This document shows positions 34,823-45,654 of a DNA stretch of 64,000 nucleotides, piece by piece (position 1 is the stretch's first letter; the number at the start of each line of letters is the position of its first letter). The DNA is taken from contig JAJQJQ010000028.1 in NCBI GenBank assembly GCA_028622995.1, positions 992,001 to 1,056,000 of the forward strand. The letters run 5' to 3'. This DNA is from Panagrolaimus kolymaensis. Its lineage: Eukaryota > Nematoda > Chromadorea > Rhabditida > Panagrolaimidae. Position numbers and translations under genes: made by a program. The notes under the pieces are model-generated. The model searched no databases. It was given only the letters and a program-made list of their open reading frames with translations, and had not been told where the DNA came from.

Positions 34823-37078
34823 CTATTGCACATTATCAATTTTAACGTGGAGCAAAAAAAGCTGAATCCATTCAATACAAGTAGCCAAATAATTTGTTTC
34901 ACCTAAAACATGGAATAAGTTTTTAACCAAATATTTGTGTTGTAAGAAACAAAACTTGTATAAACTTTTGATTTGCGATAAGTTAAAGTAATGTTTAAAC
35001 TTTCGAAGAAAAGAAAAATACTTACTTTCGCCGAAGTTTGTTACATCATATAATCTTAATTGAGATAAGAGTTCTGTTATTTCTTCAACAATAGACTTGG
35101 TTCTAAGAACTTCGATGCTAAAAAATAAGATAATAAAATATGTGAAGGTGAAATATTAAAGATTTACTTACCTATATTCTGTAGCTTCTTTTAATTTTTC
35201 ATCCAAAAGTTGATTCAACTTTGTTCGTTTTCCTTCCTTATCACCTTCACAAGATATTTTGGCTAGAATCGCTCTATCAGGTTTTGATGGTATAGGATCT
35301 TCATAAGATGGTGCCTAAAAATATTATGATAAATTGAAAAAAATAATTTTAAAAAAACTCACCTCAACTAAATAATCATGATAATGTTCAACAAAAGTTC
35401 CAGGCATCAATTCTCCAGTTTCATTATCAATTACAAGCCGAGCGGAACATAAACAATTTCCACACCTTTCAAAATCTTCACCCATTTCTGCATGATAAGG
35501 ACAAGAATATGTACCATTATTTATACGTAAATACTTGAACTTTTGGAAAATTACAGAGCTTTTATTGCTTCCATTGATGAAATGAGCTTTTAATTTTGAA
35601 ATTGCTGGAGCTGATATATTCAGAAGAACTTCGATCGTTGAAATTTTGCTATTGAATAAACGAACATCTGATAATGAATATTTTCTTGATTTTTTGAGTT
35701 GCTTATTAAGGGTTTTGATTATGTTCTTTCTTGTTTCATTCAATTCATTGACCCTTGTCCTAAAAAATAAATGTGAATTTGTGAATTTGATAGACGTTTT
35801 AAAATGAAATTTAAAGAAGAAAACTCTTAGAAAATGCAAATTTATTGAGTTCTAGCTTTTCACTGATTATTTGATAGAGAAATCTCGTTTTTGCGGCTAT
35901 TTAGAAATTAAGAATAATAAATTTGAAGATGGAAAAAATGGCAAATAAAATTTTGCTTCAAGCTAGAAACCCAAGTAATGATGTAAATAGAAAAATTTTG
36001 TAATCACATTTAAATTAGAAATTCTCGACGCAAAAAAAAATATATTGTTTTGAAGTTTAAAAAATTTTATAGTTTTTAAACTTATAAAAAAGCCATTTTG
36101 TTTTAAAAATACACACATAATTTTAAAATTTGTATTTATGAATATTATGCATGGGCTTTCTTATGTTAGTTTATTGTATAAAAAATACTTACCAGTATCT
36201 TCTGACATAGTTCCACATTATACAACGCTTTGTATCAGCTTCCAACATCTCAGGACTGTGCACTTCAGTATAAGCACGATCCTAAAAAATGAAGAATTTA
36301 AAAATATTGTTTCAGATAGAAAATTTTAAATAGAAAATGCAATAAACTTTATGAAGCATTTTTATAAAAAAATGATGGTTTTTTCGTTTTAAATTAAAAA
36401 AATAAACTCACAACATATTCATGATCAGAGCATTCTAAAAGAGAGCGTACTGATTCATGAGAATCAGAAGCAACCAGACTTAATTCACTTTGTTTATCAT
36501 TATCCTAAAATAGAAAAAATAAAAAAATATTTACAAAGTCACATAAATAAGAAATAATAATTTTAACTCTCACAGATCTTGGATTAAAAAAAAAAGAACA
36601 TACATAAAATGAAGGAACGTGCATAATATCCTCCCCAAGTTTAGCATTTAAGGGATCATCTTCGTAATTTTCCTAAAAAACTTATTAATTAACGAGCATT
36701 AAAGAAAGTTGGCAAAAAAATGTGAACTCACCAAAAAATTTTTCAAATCTTTTTCATATTCATCATCAACTTCTTCATCAGGTAAGGATAATTGTTCAGA
36801 AGCAGCTATTTTCACCATATTTGTTGTTGATGATTTTTCTTTATCATATTCTTTTGATTGCTTTTGAATATCCTGAAAAATAAAGTGTGTTATAAAAGTA
36901 ATCATAAATAAAGTTATTATAAATTTCTTACTTCATTAGGTATTGTAACCTCAAATTCGGTTAAAGCAGATATTTCTTGTTTCTTTCTTTTAGAACCTTC
37001 TTTTGCAGTATTGACGGGCTCGGTGGCTTCTTGAGTTTTGTCATCATCATTAATCGTCGAAGATTTGGTTGAGTCCAT
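34823..37078 (-). CDS. FLYWCH-like zinc-finger protein
   Basis: Nine exons (36932-37078, 36732-36872, 36604-36672, 36412-36504, 36193-36281, 35363-35759, 35172-35314, 35026-35117, 34823-34902) join in frame to ~416 residues from MDSTKSSTIN. The N-terminal ~180 residues are acidic and Ser-rich with a short basic KEGSKRKKQ, probably nuclear-localising. Residues ~255-310 read FKYLRINNGTYSC, CGNCLCSARLVIDNETGELM, VEHYHDYL. This pattern (aromatic, paired Cys, CxAR, then H-x-H) fits a FLYWCH-type zinc finger, a DNA-binding fold shared with MULE transposases. The C-terminal ~100 residues are helical. No transposase catalytic domain is seen, so it is a regulator or a domesticated fragment. All introns are 57 bp to ~430 bp with clean GT-AG ends. 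Confidence 0.72.
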
Positions 37079-38947
37079 TGATAATTTTACAATTGAAAAA
37101 AAAGATGGAAAAAGTTGAAGAGAGTTTTGTAAGAGATGAAAAGTGCAAATGAAAGAATTTTAACAACAAAAAAACGAAGACTATTTTTTTGCAAAATTTA
37201 TGCAAATTTTTGCTAATCATGAGAAAGTTGAAGCTTGGAGCGTTCAAGCTTTTATTGATGCATACTTTTTTTAGTTGCTTGCAGCTTCATGGAAGCGCTT
37301 GCATCAATTTTTTTATGATTCTGCATTCTTACAACAATGTTGTTAATATTTTTAGGATCTCTTTTGGTTGCATTATTTTTTGGTGAATATTCTGAAATTT
37401 TTGAGTTATTTTGAAATGATTTTAATCAAATAACAGTGTTAAAAATAATAAAAGTAAGGATGAAAATAATTATTTTTAAAGACGATGAAGGTTGGTGGCA
37501 AACTTGATTAATTATGTAACATGAAATTGTTTTTTTTTACAGTAAACTTTTGTGACACCATTAAATTTGTTTTTTTAAGGTTCGAATGTGAAATTTTGTA
37601 ACTTTTTTAAACTTTCAACGCAGAAGTAAATATAAATTTTGAGGATAATTATAAAAACGAATGAAACAATGATTGATGGATCTGTTTTGATTTAATTTAA
37701 AAAAATTACTGTCGCATTTTTTTGTTTGTTTGATTTTTAAGGAATACGGTATTATAAATTTTTATTTGGTGTATATTTTTGTTGACGTTGCTTTGAATTT
37801 GATAATGGAATAATGGATTTTGGACGATGAAAGTAAGATTCGAATTAATAATGTGAAATTTTTTTTGATTATCCTTAATTTTTTTACATTTTAATTTTTG
37901 AGTAATGAATTATAGTAAAATTTGCCTAAAAATTAAAATTTTTCTGGTTCCTGGAATTTGAAAAGGAATCAATTAGGGGTCAATTTTAAAGGTGAATAAA
38001 ATGTTTTTGATGATAATTTATACCTACAAATAAAAGAAAAATTAGCATAAAACTGGAATTTTACCAGGAACCAAAATGAAAATATTTTAGTAGGATAATA
38101 AATTTTTTTTGGATACATTTTGAAATGCTATAGAATGTAAACAAAATTAAAGGTTTGATCATAATCAGATATGTTAATTAAAGGAAAATTTGAATAAAAA
38201 ATAAAAAATTTTAATGATCCATTTATTAAACATGGCAGTGATTACGGATACTTTTAGAAGACCAGAAAATTTGTTTGAATATTTTTCGACACGGTAATCA
38301 TCAAAAAATTTGCATAAAATTTGATTTTTTTAGAAATGCTTGAATTTGTTGAAGAACCTACGAGGAATTATTTTAGATGCTAAAAAAATTTTGGACATGG
38401 TAATCATCTAAACATAGCATATAAATAATCTATTTTTTTTTGAAAAATGAATAAGCGTGATAATTAACATAAGAAGAGTTTTAACTTTCTTATTATGATC
38501 GTTATTAAGAATGACAATAAGTAATATTTCTTTTAGGATAATTACCAATAACCAATAAATTTGTGAAGAAAAAATGAACTTGAATTTTTAAACTTGTTTA
38601 TATCAATAAATTTTGTTAAAATATTTAAATGAAAAAAAATGAACGTAACAAAAATGCTGGGTTAATGAGGCGCATAGACATTAAAAATGCTGCATTGGGA
38701 CTCATTTATTTATCGTTTAAATTGGATATCGTGGTTGAACACATGGCGTCCGTGAGTTGTAAAGTTTGATGAGAAATTACTCTCATTTCAATGTGGGTGT
38801 AAAACAGCTTTGTCACTCAATTTTTTTTCTGATTTTTTTTGAAATTAAAAATTCAAAAATAAAAAAATCTTTGTTTGTTTCTAATTTTTTTATTTACTAC
38901 GAGTTCCAATAAGAATTATCAATTATTTAATCTTTTCTAATTATATT
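37079..38947. other. Intergenic AT-rich DNA with a weak inverted repeat
   Basis: Between the FLYWCH-like gene and the lectin. No coding exon is convincing. A small inverted repeat lies at 37945-38073, and 38640-38790 is slightly less AT-rich but has no feature I can name. Confidence 0.5.
37945..38073. repeat. Small inverted repeat
   Basis: TGGTTCCTGG (37945-37954) is mirrored by CCAGGAACCA (38064-38073) with partly matching T-rich flanks. It could be a worn MITE. No target duplication is evident. Confidence 0.35.
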
Positions 38948-39930
38948 TTAATTAGCAGTTTTTTTACAAATAAAAGGAAGTTTCATGGTACAATCGGCAT
39001 TAACAATAACGCTATATTCTGTCCACACACAACTTGTACTCATTTTTATTGGATATCCAGCTTGTGAATACCATGGCAAATAATCTGTTGCTGAATTATC
39101 TGAATTTTTCCATGTTAAGCTTCCATCATCCGAGCGAACACCGGTCCAAAGTTGAGACATAGCAAAAATTGAATAAGCTAAAAATTAGAAATGATTTTAA
39201 AAATTTTAAAATTGTTTTGAATAAATTATTTACATTGTAGGACATTGAGTTCATCAAAAGTATGAAAAGATGGTAAATGTGCGCCAAGATTACTGCAATA
39301 TATTTCGGCTGTAGTCCAATCTGTAATTATTTGAGATGTTTCATTCGTATATGTTAAACCAAAACATGAATGAGTTGGTTGATAATAAATCCAAGCTAAT
39401 GGACATTGAGAATTTGGTGGTGGCGTCGTTGGAATTGTTATTATTTTTAAAATTCCACAAACATACGGTTTCAATTTGAAGCAATCTTGGACGCTCCAAC
39501 TTCCATGAGCAATCGAAATTGCAGCACACGCTAACCCAGAAATATTTTCTGGTTCATTAGAAGCCCATTCAATAAAATCAAAAGAAGTATTATCGGTCCA
39601 AGCCCATTTATTTGGAGTAATTAGGTTGCTAGCGCCAATCCAAAAATCAGTGATCGTACTTCCAGTAAAATTTTGTATGCCTAAAATTATCATTCATTTT
39701 CTAACAATTTTGAAGGTAAAAAAAACTCTACCAACTAACATGGCATTAGTAAATCCATCGTGAATAGATGCTAAATGCCCACCATAGATTTTACATGCGA
39801 CTTCAGCTGCAGCAAATTCTGCTAAGTTTGATTCAAAAATGTAACAATTATCGTTCCATTCTATGCTACCATTTGGACATGTTGCTAATGAACAATAAAT
39901 AAACGCAAAGAATAGAAAAACTTTAATCAT
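38948..39930 (-). CDS. Secreted C-type lectin with two CTLD domains
   Basis: Three exons (39732-39930, 39234-39680, 38948-39177) give 291 residues. Signal peptide MIKVFLFFAFIYCSLA. CTLD1 (~18-135) starts CPNGSIEWNDNCYIFES and includes GGHLASIHD, FWIGAS and the WASNEPEN segment; CTLD2 (~150-288) includes CPLAWIYYQPTHSCF, LGAHLPSFH, LWTGVRSDDGSLTW and LPFICKK. The linker is Thr/Pro-rich. CTLD1 keeps an EPEN-like site, close to the EPN sugar/calcium motif but with an extra residue; CTLD2 lacks a clear EPN/QPD, so carbohydrate binding is uncertain. Nematode clec proteins act in immunity, and in parasites also at the host interface. Partial copies at 30384-30838 and a related fragment at 43364 show that the locus has duplicated. 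Confidence 0.88.
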
Positions 39931-40022
39931 TTCCAAACGTTTTTTTACTTTTGACTTTATGAGTGCATTAAAGTGAAGAGAGGTTAAAAAACACTTTCTT
40001 TGTTTTTCTTTATCAGTGATTG

Positions 40023-40755
40023 CTAAAATCTTAATTTTAAGGTAAACAAAAGACAAAAATTTTTATCAAAAAATTTTGTATTTACAGAATTTAGAGGCCA
40101 TGTTGCTCCACCTCGGCGAACGCGATGCTGTTTGACTTCAGTAAAAAGTTTAGTTTTGAGAAGAAAGTTGGGCTAAAAATTTATTGGTGTTTTTTTTTTG
40201 GATTATTTTTATTGCTAACAAAACTAACCAAGCAATCGCCAAGATGGCAAAAAGCTGAATCAATGCAATCAGAATCATTTTCACAAGTTTGATGATTTTC
40301 ATATACTTCTCGAACTGCCGTTTCATTATATGATCGTTTAAAAATCATTTTTCTTCGCCAAGACTGGAAAAAGTTTACTTTTAAATAAAAAAAAACGTTT
40401 TTATCTTTTCACGTACAAGACATTCCCCTTCTTTAGTACAAAGCATTCCATTTGGACAATCGAAATTAGTTGTACATTGAGGTTTTCCACAAATGCAACA
40501 AGTGATTTGTGAACGACAATTACAATAAGGGCTAAAACAAAAATTTTATTTCAAAATAAACTTTCTTACTTTTGACTCTGGATTTTGAAGAAAAAAATAT
40601 TATAAAACTAACTCTGTTCTATTACACTCTTCACCAGGATCAGGAATAACTCTTTCGCATACTTTATGCATGCCATTTTCGCCTCGAATAATATCGGTCC
40701 AAGATTCGTTAATAAAAAACACGCAAAAAATAGCAAAAACAAAATAGTATTTCAT
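40023..40755 (-). CDS. Secreted cysteine-rich A-B module protein, truncated (cluster gene 1)
   Basis: Exons 40613-40755, 40417-40531, 40229-40363 and 40023-40172 give ~180 residues. Signal peptide MKYYFVFAIFCVFFINESWT. Module A: CERVIPDPGEEC, CNCRSQITCCICGKPQC, then FDCPNGMLCTKEGEC. Linker RRKMIFKRS, then module B TCENDSDCIDSAFCHLGDCL, then a basic exon NFLLKTKL…VKQHRVRRGGATWP that in the paralogue at 43871-44807 leads into module C. Here the frame runs out after ATWPLNS into AT-rich sequence, so modules C and final B are missing; this is a truncated family member or an alternative end. The next gene leftwards is the lectin, ~90 bp away. Function unknown; extracellular by its signal peptide. 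Confidence 0.7.
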
Positions 40756-41713
40756 TGTGGTAAATAAAGAAAACTATACAATATTTTATTATTGAAAAAA
40801 GACTTTTTATTTTCCTATAATAAAAAAAAGCTTGTATGTTTCTTCATAATTTTTGAAAGATTTTTTGCTTTTTGATTGTCGTGTTTAACCAGTTTGGTGT
40901 TTTTAAGGAACTGCATAATTTTTTAGCGACGATTAAAGCCTTTTTAGCCGCTCAACCACATGGGAGAAAAAAACGAGCTTGTTGTAATGATGATAGCGAA
41001 TGTTCAGCAGATAAATTTTGTCATGATTGCCAGTGTCTTGTAAGTCTTTGATTCATAAACTTGAAAAGTAAAAAATTTCTTAATTGCATTTTTAAACATA
41101 CATATAAAAGATAATAACGCATGATTCCAACGACAATATGTACTTCAAAAGGAAAAATTTCAGCCAAACGAACCCGGACTAAAACTCAAACTTCAAAAAG
41201 TTTCCTTCAATTGCAAATGTTTCTGTTTTTATATCCCAAATGTGTTTTATGGATGGTGTGCTTTAATTTTGCCGGAAAAAAGTATAAAAAAATTTTAAAT
41301 TTCAGCAGAGATTATATGCGACCTCACACATGGGCGTATAGGTACCCTAGAATTTCAAAATTTTGCTGCCTATAAATGAGCAAAGGGTCCTCCCTGTTCT
41401 TTTTTCGTAATTTTTTTTTCAAATTTGGCAATTTAATTAACTTAATCACCTTGTTTTAATTTTGCGACTTTTAAAATAGAAAATTGGCATGCTACAGACT
41501 TTTTATTATTTTTTGAAAGTTTGTTATCTTTTTTGCAGCTAAAATACATCTAACTTAATAACCTTTAATAGATAATGAAAGAATAGTTAAACGAGTTTAA
41601 TATATTTAAAATATTGTATTTTTAAGCTCTTTGCGAAGTTAAAAAATTTTAATTATTTTTATAAAGTCTTCAGAAGCTTGTGATTAGCTGGTTTTAAAAA
41701 GGTACAGCTCAGA

Positions 41714-41794
41714 GTCCGGCGAGACCAAGAATCTTGGTTGAAAAAATTTGCAGTATCGAGAGTCTTGGTTGAAAATAATTTGGTCTCGCCGGAC
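41714..41794. repeat. Nested inverted repeat inside the hAT-like element
   Basis: GTCCGGCGAGACCAA (41714-41728) is exactly mirrored by TTGGTCTCGCCGGAC (41780-41794), with two ATCTTGGTTGAAAA-like copies between. It is GC-rich against the AT-rich background, and may be a small foldback element inserted in the larger one. Confidence 0.75.
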
Positions 41795-42555
41795 GCTGGT
41801 ATAGCTGTTAGATAATAATCATTTCTCGATTAAACCATTCAAAGGAAGAATAATTTTACGAGAATTATTAAAGTTTCAGATTTTCTTCTAACGCGGATAT
41901 AGTCAAATTCAAAGAAGGAGGAGTATGTACTCAAAACTACACCAACCCTTTTTTAAACTTTCATAACTTTCGTTTAAATTATTTCTTTAATTAAAACCTT
42001 ATCAAAAAAGCAACTTTTCAAAAAGCTGGAGTACTGCAATTTCGAGATGTAAATAAATATGGTATATTACTTTTCGAAAAAAAATGGTGGGGATATTACC
42101 ACGACTTTAATAATTTAAGCTATTAGTAGAAAATAAAAATTAAGAAACTTTTTAAGTTCTTGGCAACCGAACTCCATCTTTTGATATTCTTTGGAGATCG
42201 TGAATTTTTTTAAACCTGATTGTTAATCGCAATTTACAATTAATCAATTTCTCTAAAATATTATTTTTGCTCTCTTACCTTACATACTGCAAAAATTTTC
42301 AAAAGCAAATTTCGAGAAAGATAAAACGAAAAAAAATTTTAAAGGCGAGATGCTCAAAGTAAAGAAGTTCCTTTTAATGTATGAAAGCAAATAAAATCAC
42401 TTGAATATTCCAAAAAAAAAACTTAAATTTTTCCGTACTTCAAAGCAAAAAAATTACTTGTAAACGTGTCAAAAAAAGTTTTAGATTGTTTATATTTTTG
42501 GCTTCATGATTCAATAAAATGCAGCTTATCACTGAAAGCGCGTGTAGCAATCATA

Positions 42556-42722
42556 GCTGCCTTTAAACAAGTTAAAGGCAGCAGCAAATCCAATTTTTAA
42601 ATAAATCCAAATGCTTAAAACATGGCTGCCTTAAAATAAATTAATAGGCAGCAAACGGTGCGTTTTAACATTTTGTTAAAATTCAGAAACCATTGCTGTC
42701 TTTGAATTAATTCATAGACAGC
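42556..42722. repeat. Three regularly spaced short hairpins
   Basis: Hairpins at 42556-42582, 42625-42652 and 42695-42722 each have arms GCTGCC(T)/(A)GGCAGC or GCTGTC/GACAGC around an A/T-rich loop, spaced 69-70 bp. They lie in the right half of the hAT-like element and may be diverged tandem subterminal repeats. Confidence 0.7.
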
Positions 42723-43363
42723 ACTAACAGCCGTCTATTAAAAATATTCCTATACAGGAGTATTGATGCCTAAGAAGAAATCATAGCAGCAAGCGTCATG
42801 CCTTTAAATAATATAAAGGTAAAAGAGCACATTATTAACTTATATCCCATCTTCCTTTTCTTTCTTCTTTTCCTTTTTTCTTTTCTTTTTTCTTTCCTCT
42901 TCCTTTTTTTATTACTTTCTCTCTTTTACACCTTTTTTTCTCAATTTCTTAGATTTTTTCTTGTTTTGCTTGCTGTCTATCTCCAAAATCTCATGCTGCC
43001 TGCTGCCTATAAGGTACCTGAAAAGGTACCCAAAGGTACCCAATGCCCATGTGTGTGCGACCTTGTAATTCAAATACAACTACCGGTTGCCCCAATGGTT
43101 CAATATGCATATCTGAAACCTTTTCAAATGGAATGGTGAGAAACATTTGCACATCAAGTGTTGAATCTTTGGTTGCCGCAGCACGTGAAGATTTTCATTA
43201 GCATGGAAAAGAGTAAGGAAATCATTTATGTTAAAATAACAAAAAATAATAAATGAAGACTGTTGAAATTCTATGAAGCAATTTCATAAATACATATATC
43301 TTATAATTTATTTTTTTCTGATGTAGTTTAATAAAAAACAAAAAAAGCCAAAAAAAAGTTTTT

Positions 43364-43537
43364 GAAGTCCCATCGATCATGAATAGAAGCTAAATGTCTT
43401 CGAAGATTTGTACAGAAGTTTTCAGCAGAGTTCCATTCTGTTGAATTCGATTCATATGTAAAACAAAAATCACTCTAATCATGACAACAAAATGCAGATA
43501 CAAAATAAAATAGAGTAAAAAAAATAAGTCGCAACAT
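43364..43537 (-). pseudogene. C-type lectin first-exon pseudogene
   Basis: From ATG at 43537 the frame reads a signal peptide (MLRLIFFTLFYFVSAFCCHD), hits TAG at 43475-43477, then continues in frame with CFTYESNSTEWNSAENFC and RRHLASIHD, the start of a CTLD. Only this exon is found, so it is a dead lectin copy lying between cluster members. Confidence 0.75.
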
Positions 43538-43870
43538 TTTAGCATTTTTTTGTGGATGCATTAAAGTTTAAAAAAAAGCAAAATTGTTTTTATTCTCTGA
43601 TTATCAAAATTTGGTAAAAAGTTTATGTTTTTTATTTGCTGACAAAAAAAAACTGTTATCAAAACAAAAATATGATGATGTTGTATTTTTCTTTTTTTCA
43701 GGAGTATGGCTTTTTTCAGCATAAAATTTAACATGGTTTCTTGCTTGTAAAAATTGTTTTATGAGAATATTTTTTATTTAAATTTTTGACAAAAGTGAAA
43801 TTCATGAAAAATTTTATTTTTTTTGTTAAATATGCTTTTTTTCTTCATCAAATTATTGTGTTAGAAATGG

Positions 43871-44807
43871 CTAAAATAGATTTAGTTTAATAAATTTCTT
43901 TAAATTTATGAAAGAAATCCTATAACTCACTTTGCAAATATTGTCAATGCAAAAGATATTTCGATTTGCGCAATCATTATCATTTTGGCAAGGTTTAAAA
44001 TAAGGAAAGCTTAAAATTCATGAAATTTTTTTACTCATTTTTTAAAATTAAAATACTAAAATTTACCAATAATCTGGAAACTTTTCATCCGTCATACAAT
44101 TGCATACGCATTTTTTTTTGTAATCAGTAACAGGCCAATGTGCGCCACCACGTTTAACTCGAGTTTTATCATCAAAAATTGTAGTTTTGAGAAGAAAACG
44201 AGGCTATAAATTCAAAACTTTTAAATAAGCTAAGTTATAGAAAAAAGAAGTTTACCACGCAATTACCATAATTACAAAAAGTTGAATCGTGACAATCTGA
44301 ATCGCTTTCACAAAAATCAGAATCTTCATAAACTTCTTCTCCTCGTACTGATGTTGTTGTTGGTGAAGTATATGATCGCTTAAAAATCATTCTTCGCATA
44401 GCCTTAAATAATAAAAGGTAGGTTTTTTTAAATATTAAATGAAAATATTATATTATATTATTACTTACGATGCATTCCCCATTCTTATAACATTTTTTGC
44501 TACCATGACAATCGGCATCAGTTTGACATTCAGGTTTAAAGCAATTACAACATGTAATTTCGGATGCACATTTACATATCGGGCTAAAAATGAAGATTTT
44601 TTAAAATACTTTGAATCTCTTAAATAATTTAGTTTTCGCATTAATCAAATAATAAATCACAAACTCAATTGGACCACAGATTTCACCAGGAATTTTTGGA
44701 ACTCTATCACAAATTTTATGTATGCCATTTTCATCTTCAATGACATCAGCCCATGTATTTTTGTTAAGAAACACAAAGAAAAATAAAGCAAAAATAAGAT
44801 ATTTCAT
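43871..44807 (-). CDS. Secreted cysteine-rich A-B-C-B protein (cluster gene 2)
   Basis: Five exons (44665-44807, 44469-44583, 44256-44402, 44067-44203, 43871-44009) give ~226 residues. Signal peptide MKYLIFALFFFVFLNKNTWA. Module A: CDRVPKIPGEIC, CKCASEITCCNCFKPEC, ADCHGSKKCYKNGEC. Linker MRRMIFKRS and TSPTTTSVRGEEV. Module B: FCESDSDCHDSTFCNYGNCV. A basic stretch VKRGGAHWP, then module C: CVCNCMTDEKFPDYC with the last Cys codon split TG|C, then a second B: CQNDNDCANRNIFCIDNICK. A GTGAGT after the last Cys may be a donor to an unseen exon; read through, it ends at 43871. Closest relative: the gene at 40023-40755, 44-residue N-termini clearly alignable. Family unknown. Confidence 0.75.
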
Positions 44808-45654
44808 TTTGCTAAAAAAAAATGAACAAAATTATTGTTTATCGATTTAAAAGTGCGACGAAATACGATTCTTTTTAAAAAAAGTTAAAAGTAAAGATTT
44901 ATAATAAATTATATTTATGTGAAGAAAAAAAAAGTCAAAAAGTTCCCTAAAAATTTATAAACGTGTATGTACATATAAGATGTTACTATGTTGTGTAAGC
45001 GAGTACATATGTGTTTGAGAATTATTTTTTCAAGCGAATGTTTACAATTTTTTTTATTTCTTTAAAAAAAATTTTTAAGTGCTATTTTATTCAAACAAAT
45101 AATATTTTAATGAAAGATTAAAACTTTATAGCGGCATTAAAAAAACATACATTAAAATTCAATAAAGTTTCACATCTTTTTTTTATTACGAAACTGAGTT
45201 TCTACAGTATACTTCCTTAAGAGCAATAGTTTCATTCGGTATTGAAAAACTTTTTGGCAAAAAAAAGATAGGAAAATCTAAAAAGTGCAAACAAAGTACC
45301 CATTTCTCTTTGAACATGTTTATCATTGAGATTGAGGGCTAAGTAAAGTTTAGCATGACGCAAGACTAAAAAAAAGTTTGTCTTTGTATATTTGAGACTT
45401 TAAGATAAGAAAGCCAGGTTACGAAAATATTTGAAGAATAGCTATGTTTATGTGGACATTTTTAACATTTGGGGAAATTTAAAATTTATTTGTTTACAGG
45501 TTTGATATTGAAAGTTTTTGTGTTACAAAATTTGTGATTTTTGTATTTTTTAAATATTTAAAAAATTTTTTAATTTATGCATTTATTTAAAATTCAATTT
45601 TATTTTTATAATAACTTTGAAGCTCTTCTACAAAATTTATTACAATTTTTTTCA
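44808..45654. other. Intergenic AT-rich DNA
   Basis: Between cluster genes 2 and 3. No exon or repeat recognised. Confidence 0.55.

Larger units (their letters stand above)
41325..43055. mobile_element. hAT-like non-autonomous DNA transposon, 1,731 bp
   Basis: The element starts CACACATGGGC and ends GCCCATGTGTG, a perfect 11-bp inverted repeat. It is flanked by the 8-bp duplication TGCGACCT (41317-41324, 43056-43063). Removing the element and one duplication restores the reading frame MRP-C of the host exon, which confirms the ends. Eight-base duplications are typical of hAT. No transposase frame is visible; inside are nested inverted repeats, GGTACC-rich ends and three GCTGCC/GGCAGC hairpins. 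Confidence 0.9.
40911..43201 (+). pseudogene. Cysteine-rich B-C-B family pseudogene interrupted by a hAT-like element
   Basis: Three family exons are readable on the plus strand: module B (to 41039; GRKKRACCNDDSECSADKFC), module C (41164-41255; KVSFNCKCFCFYIPNVFYG, ending in a split TG|C codon) and the last exon (from 41306; CRDYMRP). After MRP the exon is broken at 41324 by a 1,731-bp element and resumes at 43064 (CNSNTTTGCPNGSICISETF), ending at TAG 43199. The intact relative is at 48974 (SHYMRPCYSSANSSYDCPSN). There is no signal peptide or module A upstream, so the gene was already 5'-truncated or lost its first exon. Confidence 0.82.

Noticed and set aside
38640..38790. Patch of higher complexity upstream of the lectin's 3' end
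   Set aside because: No stem-loop, box A/B or coding frame could be supported.
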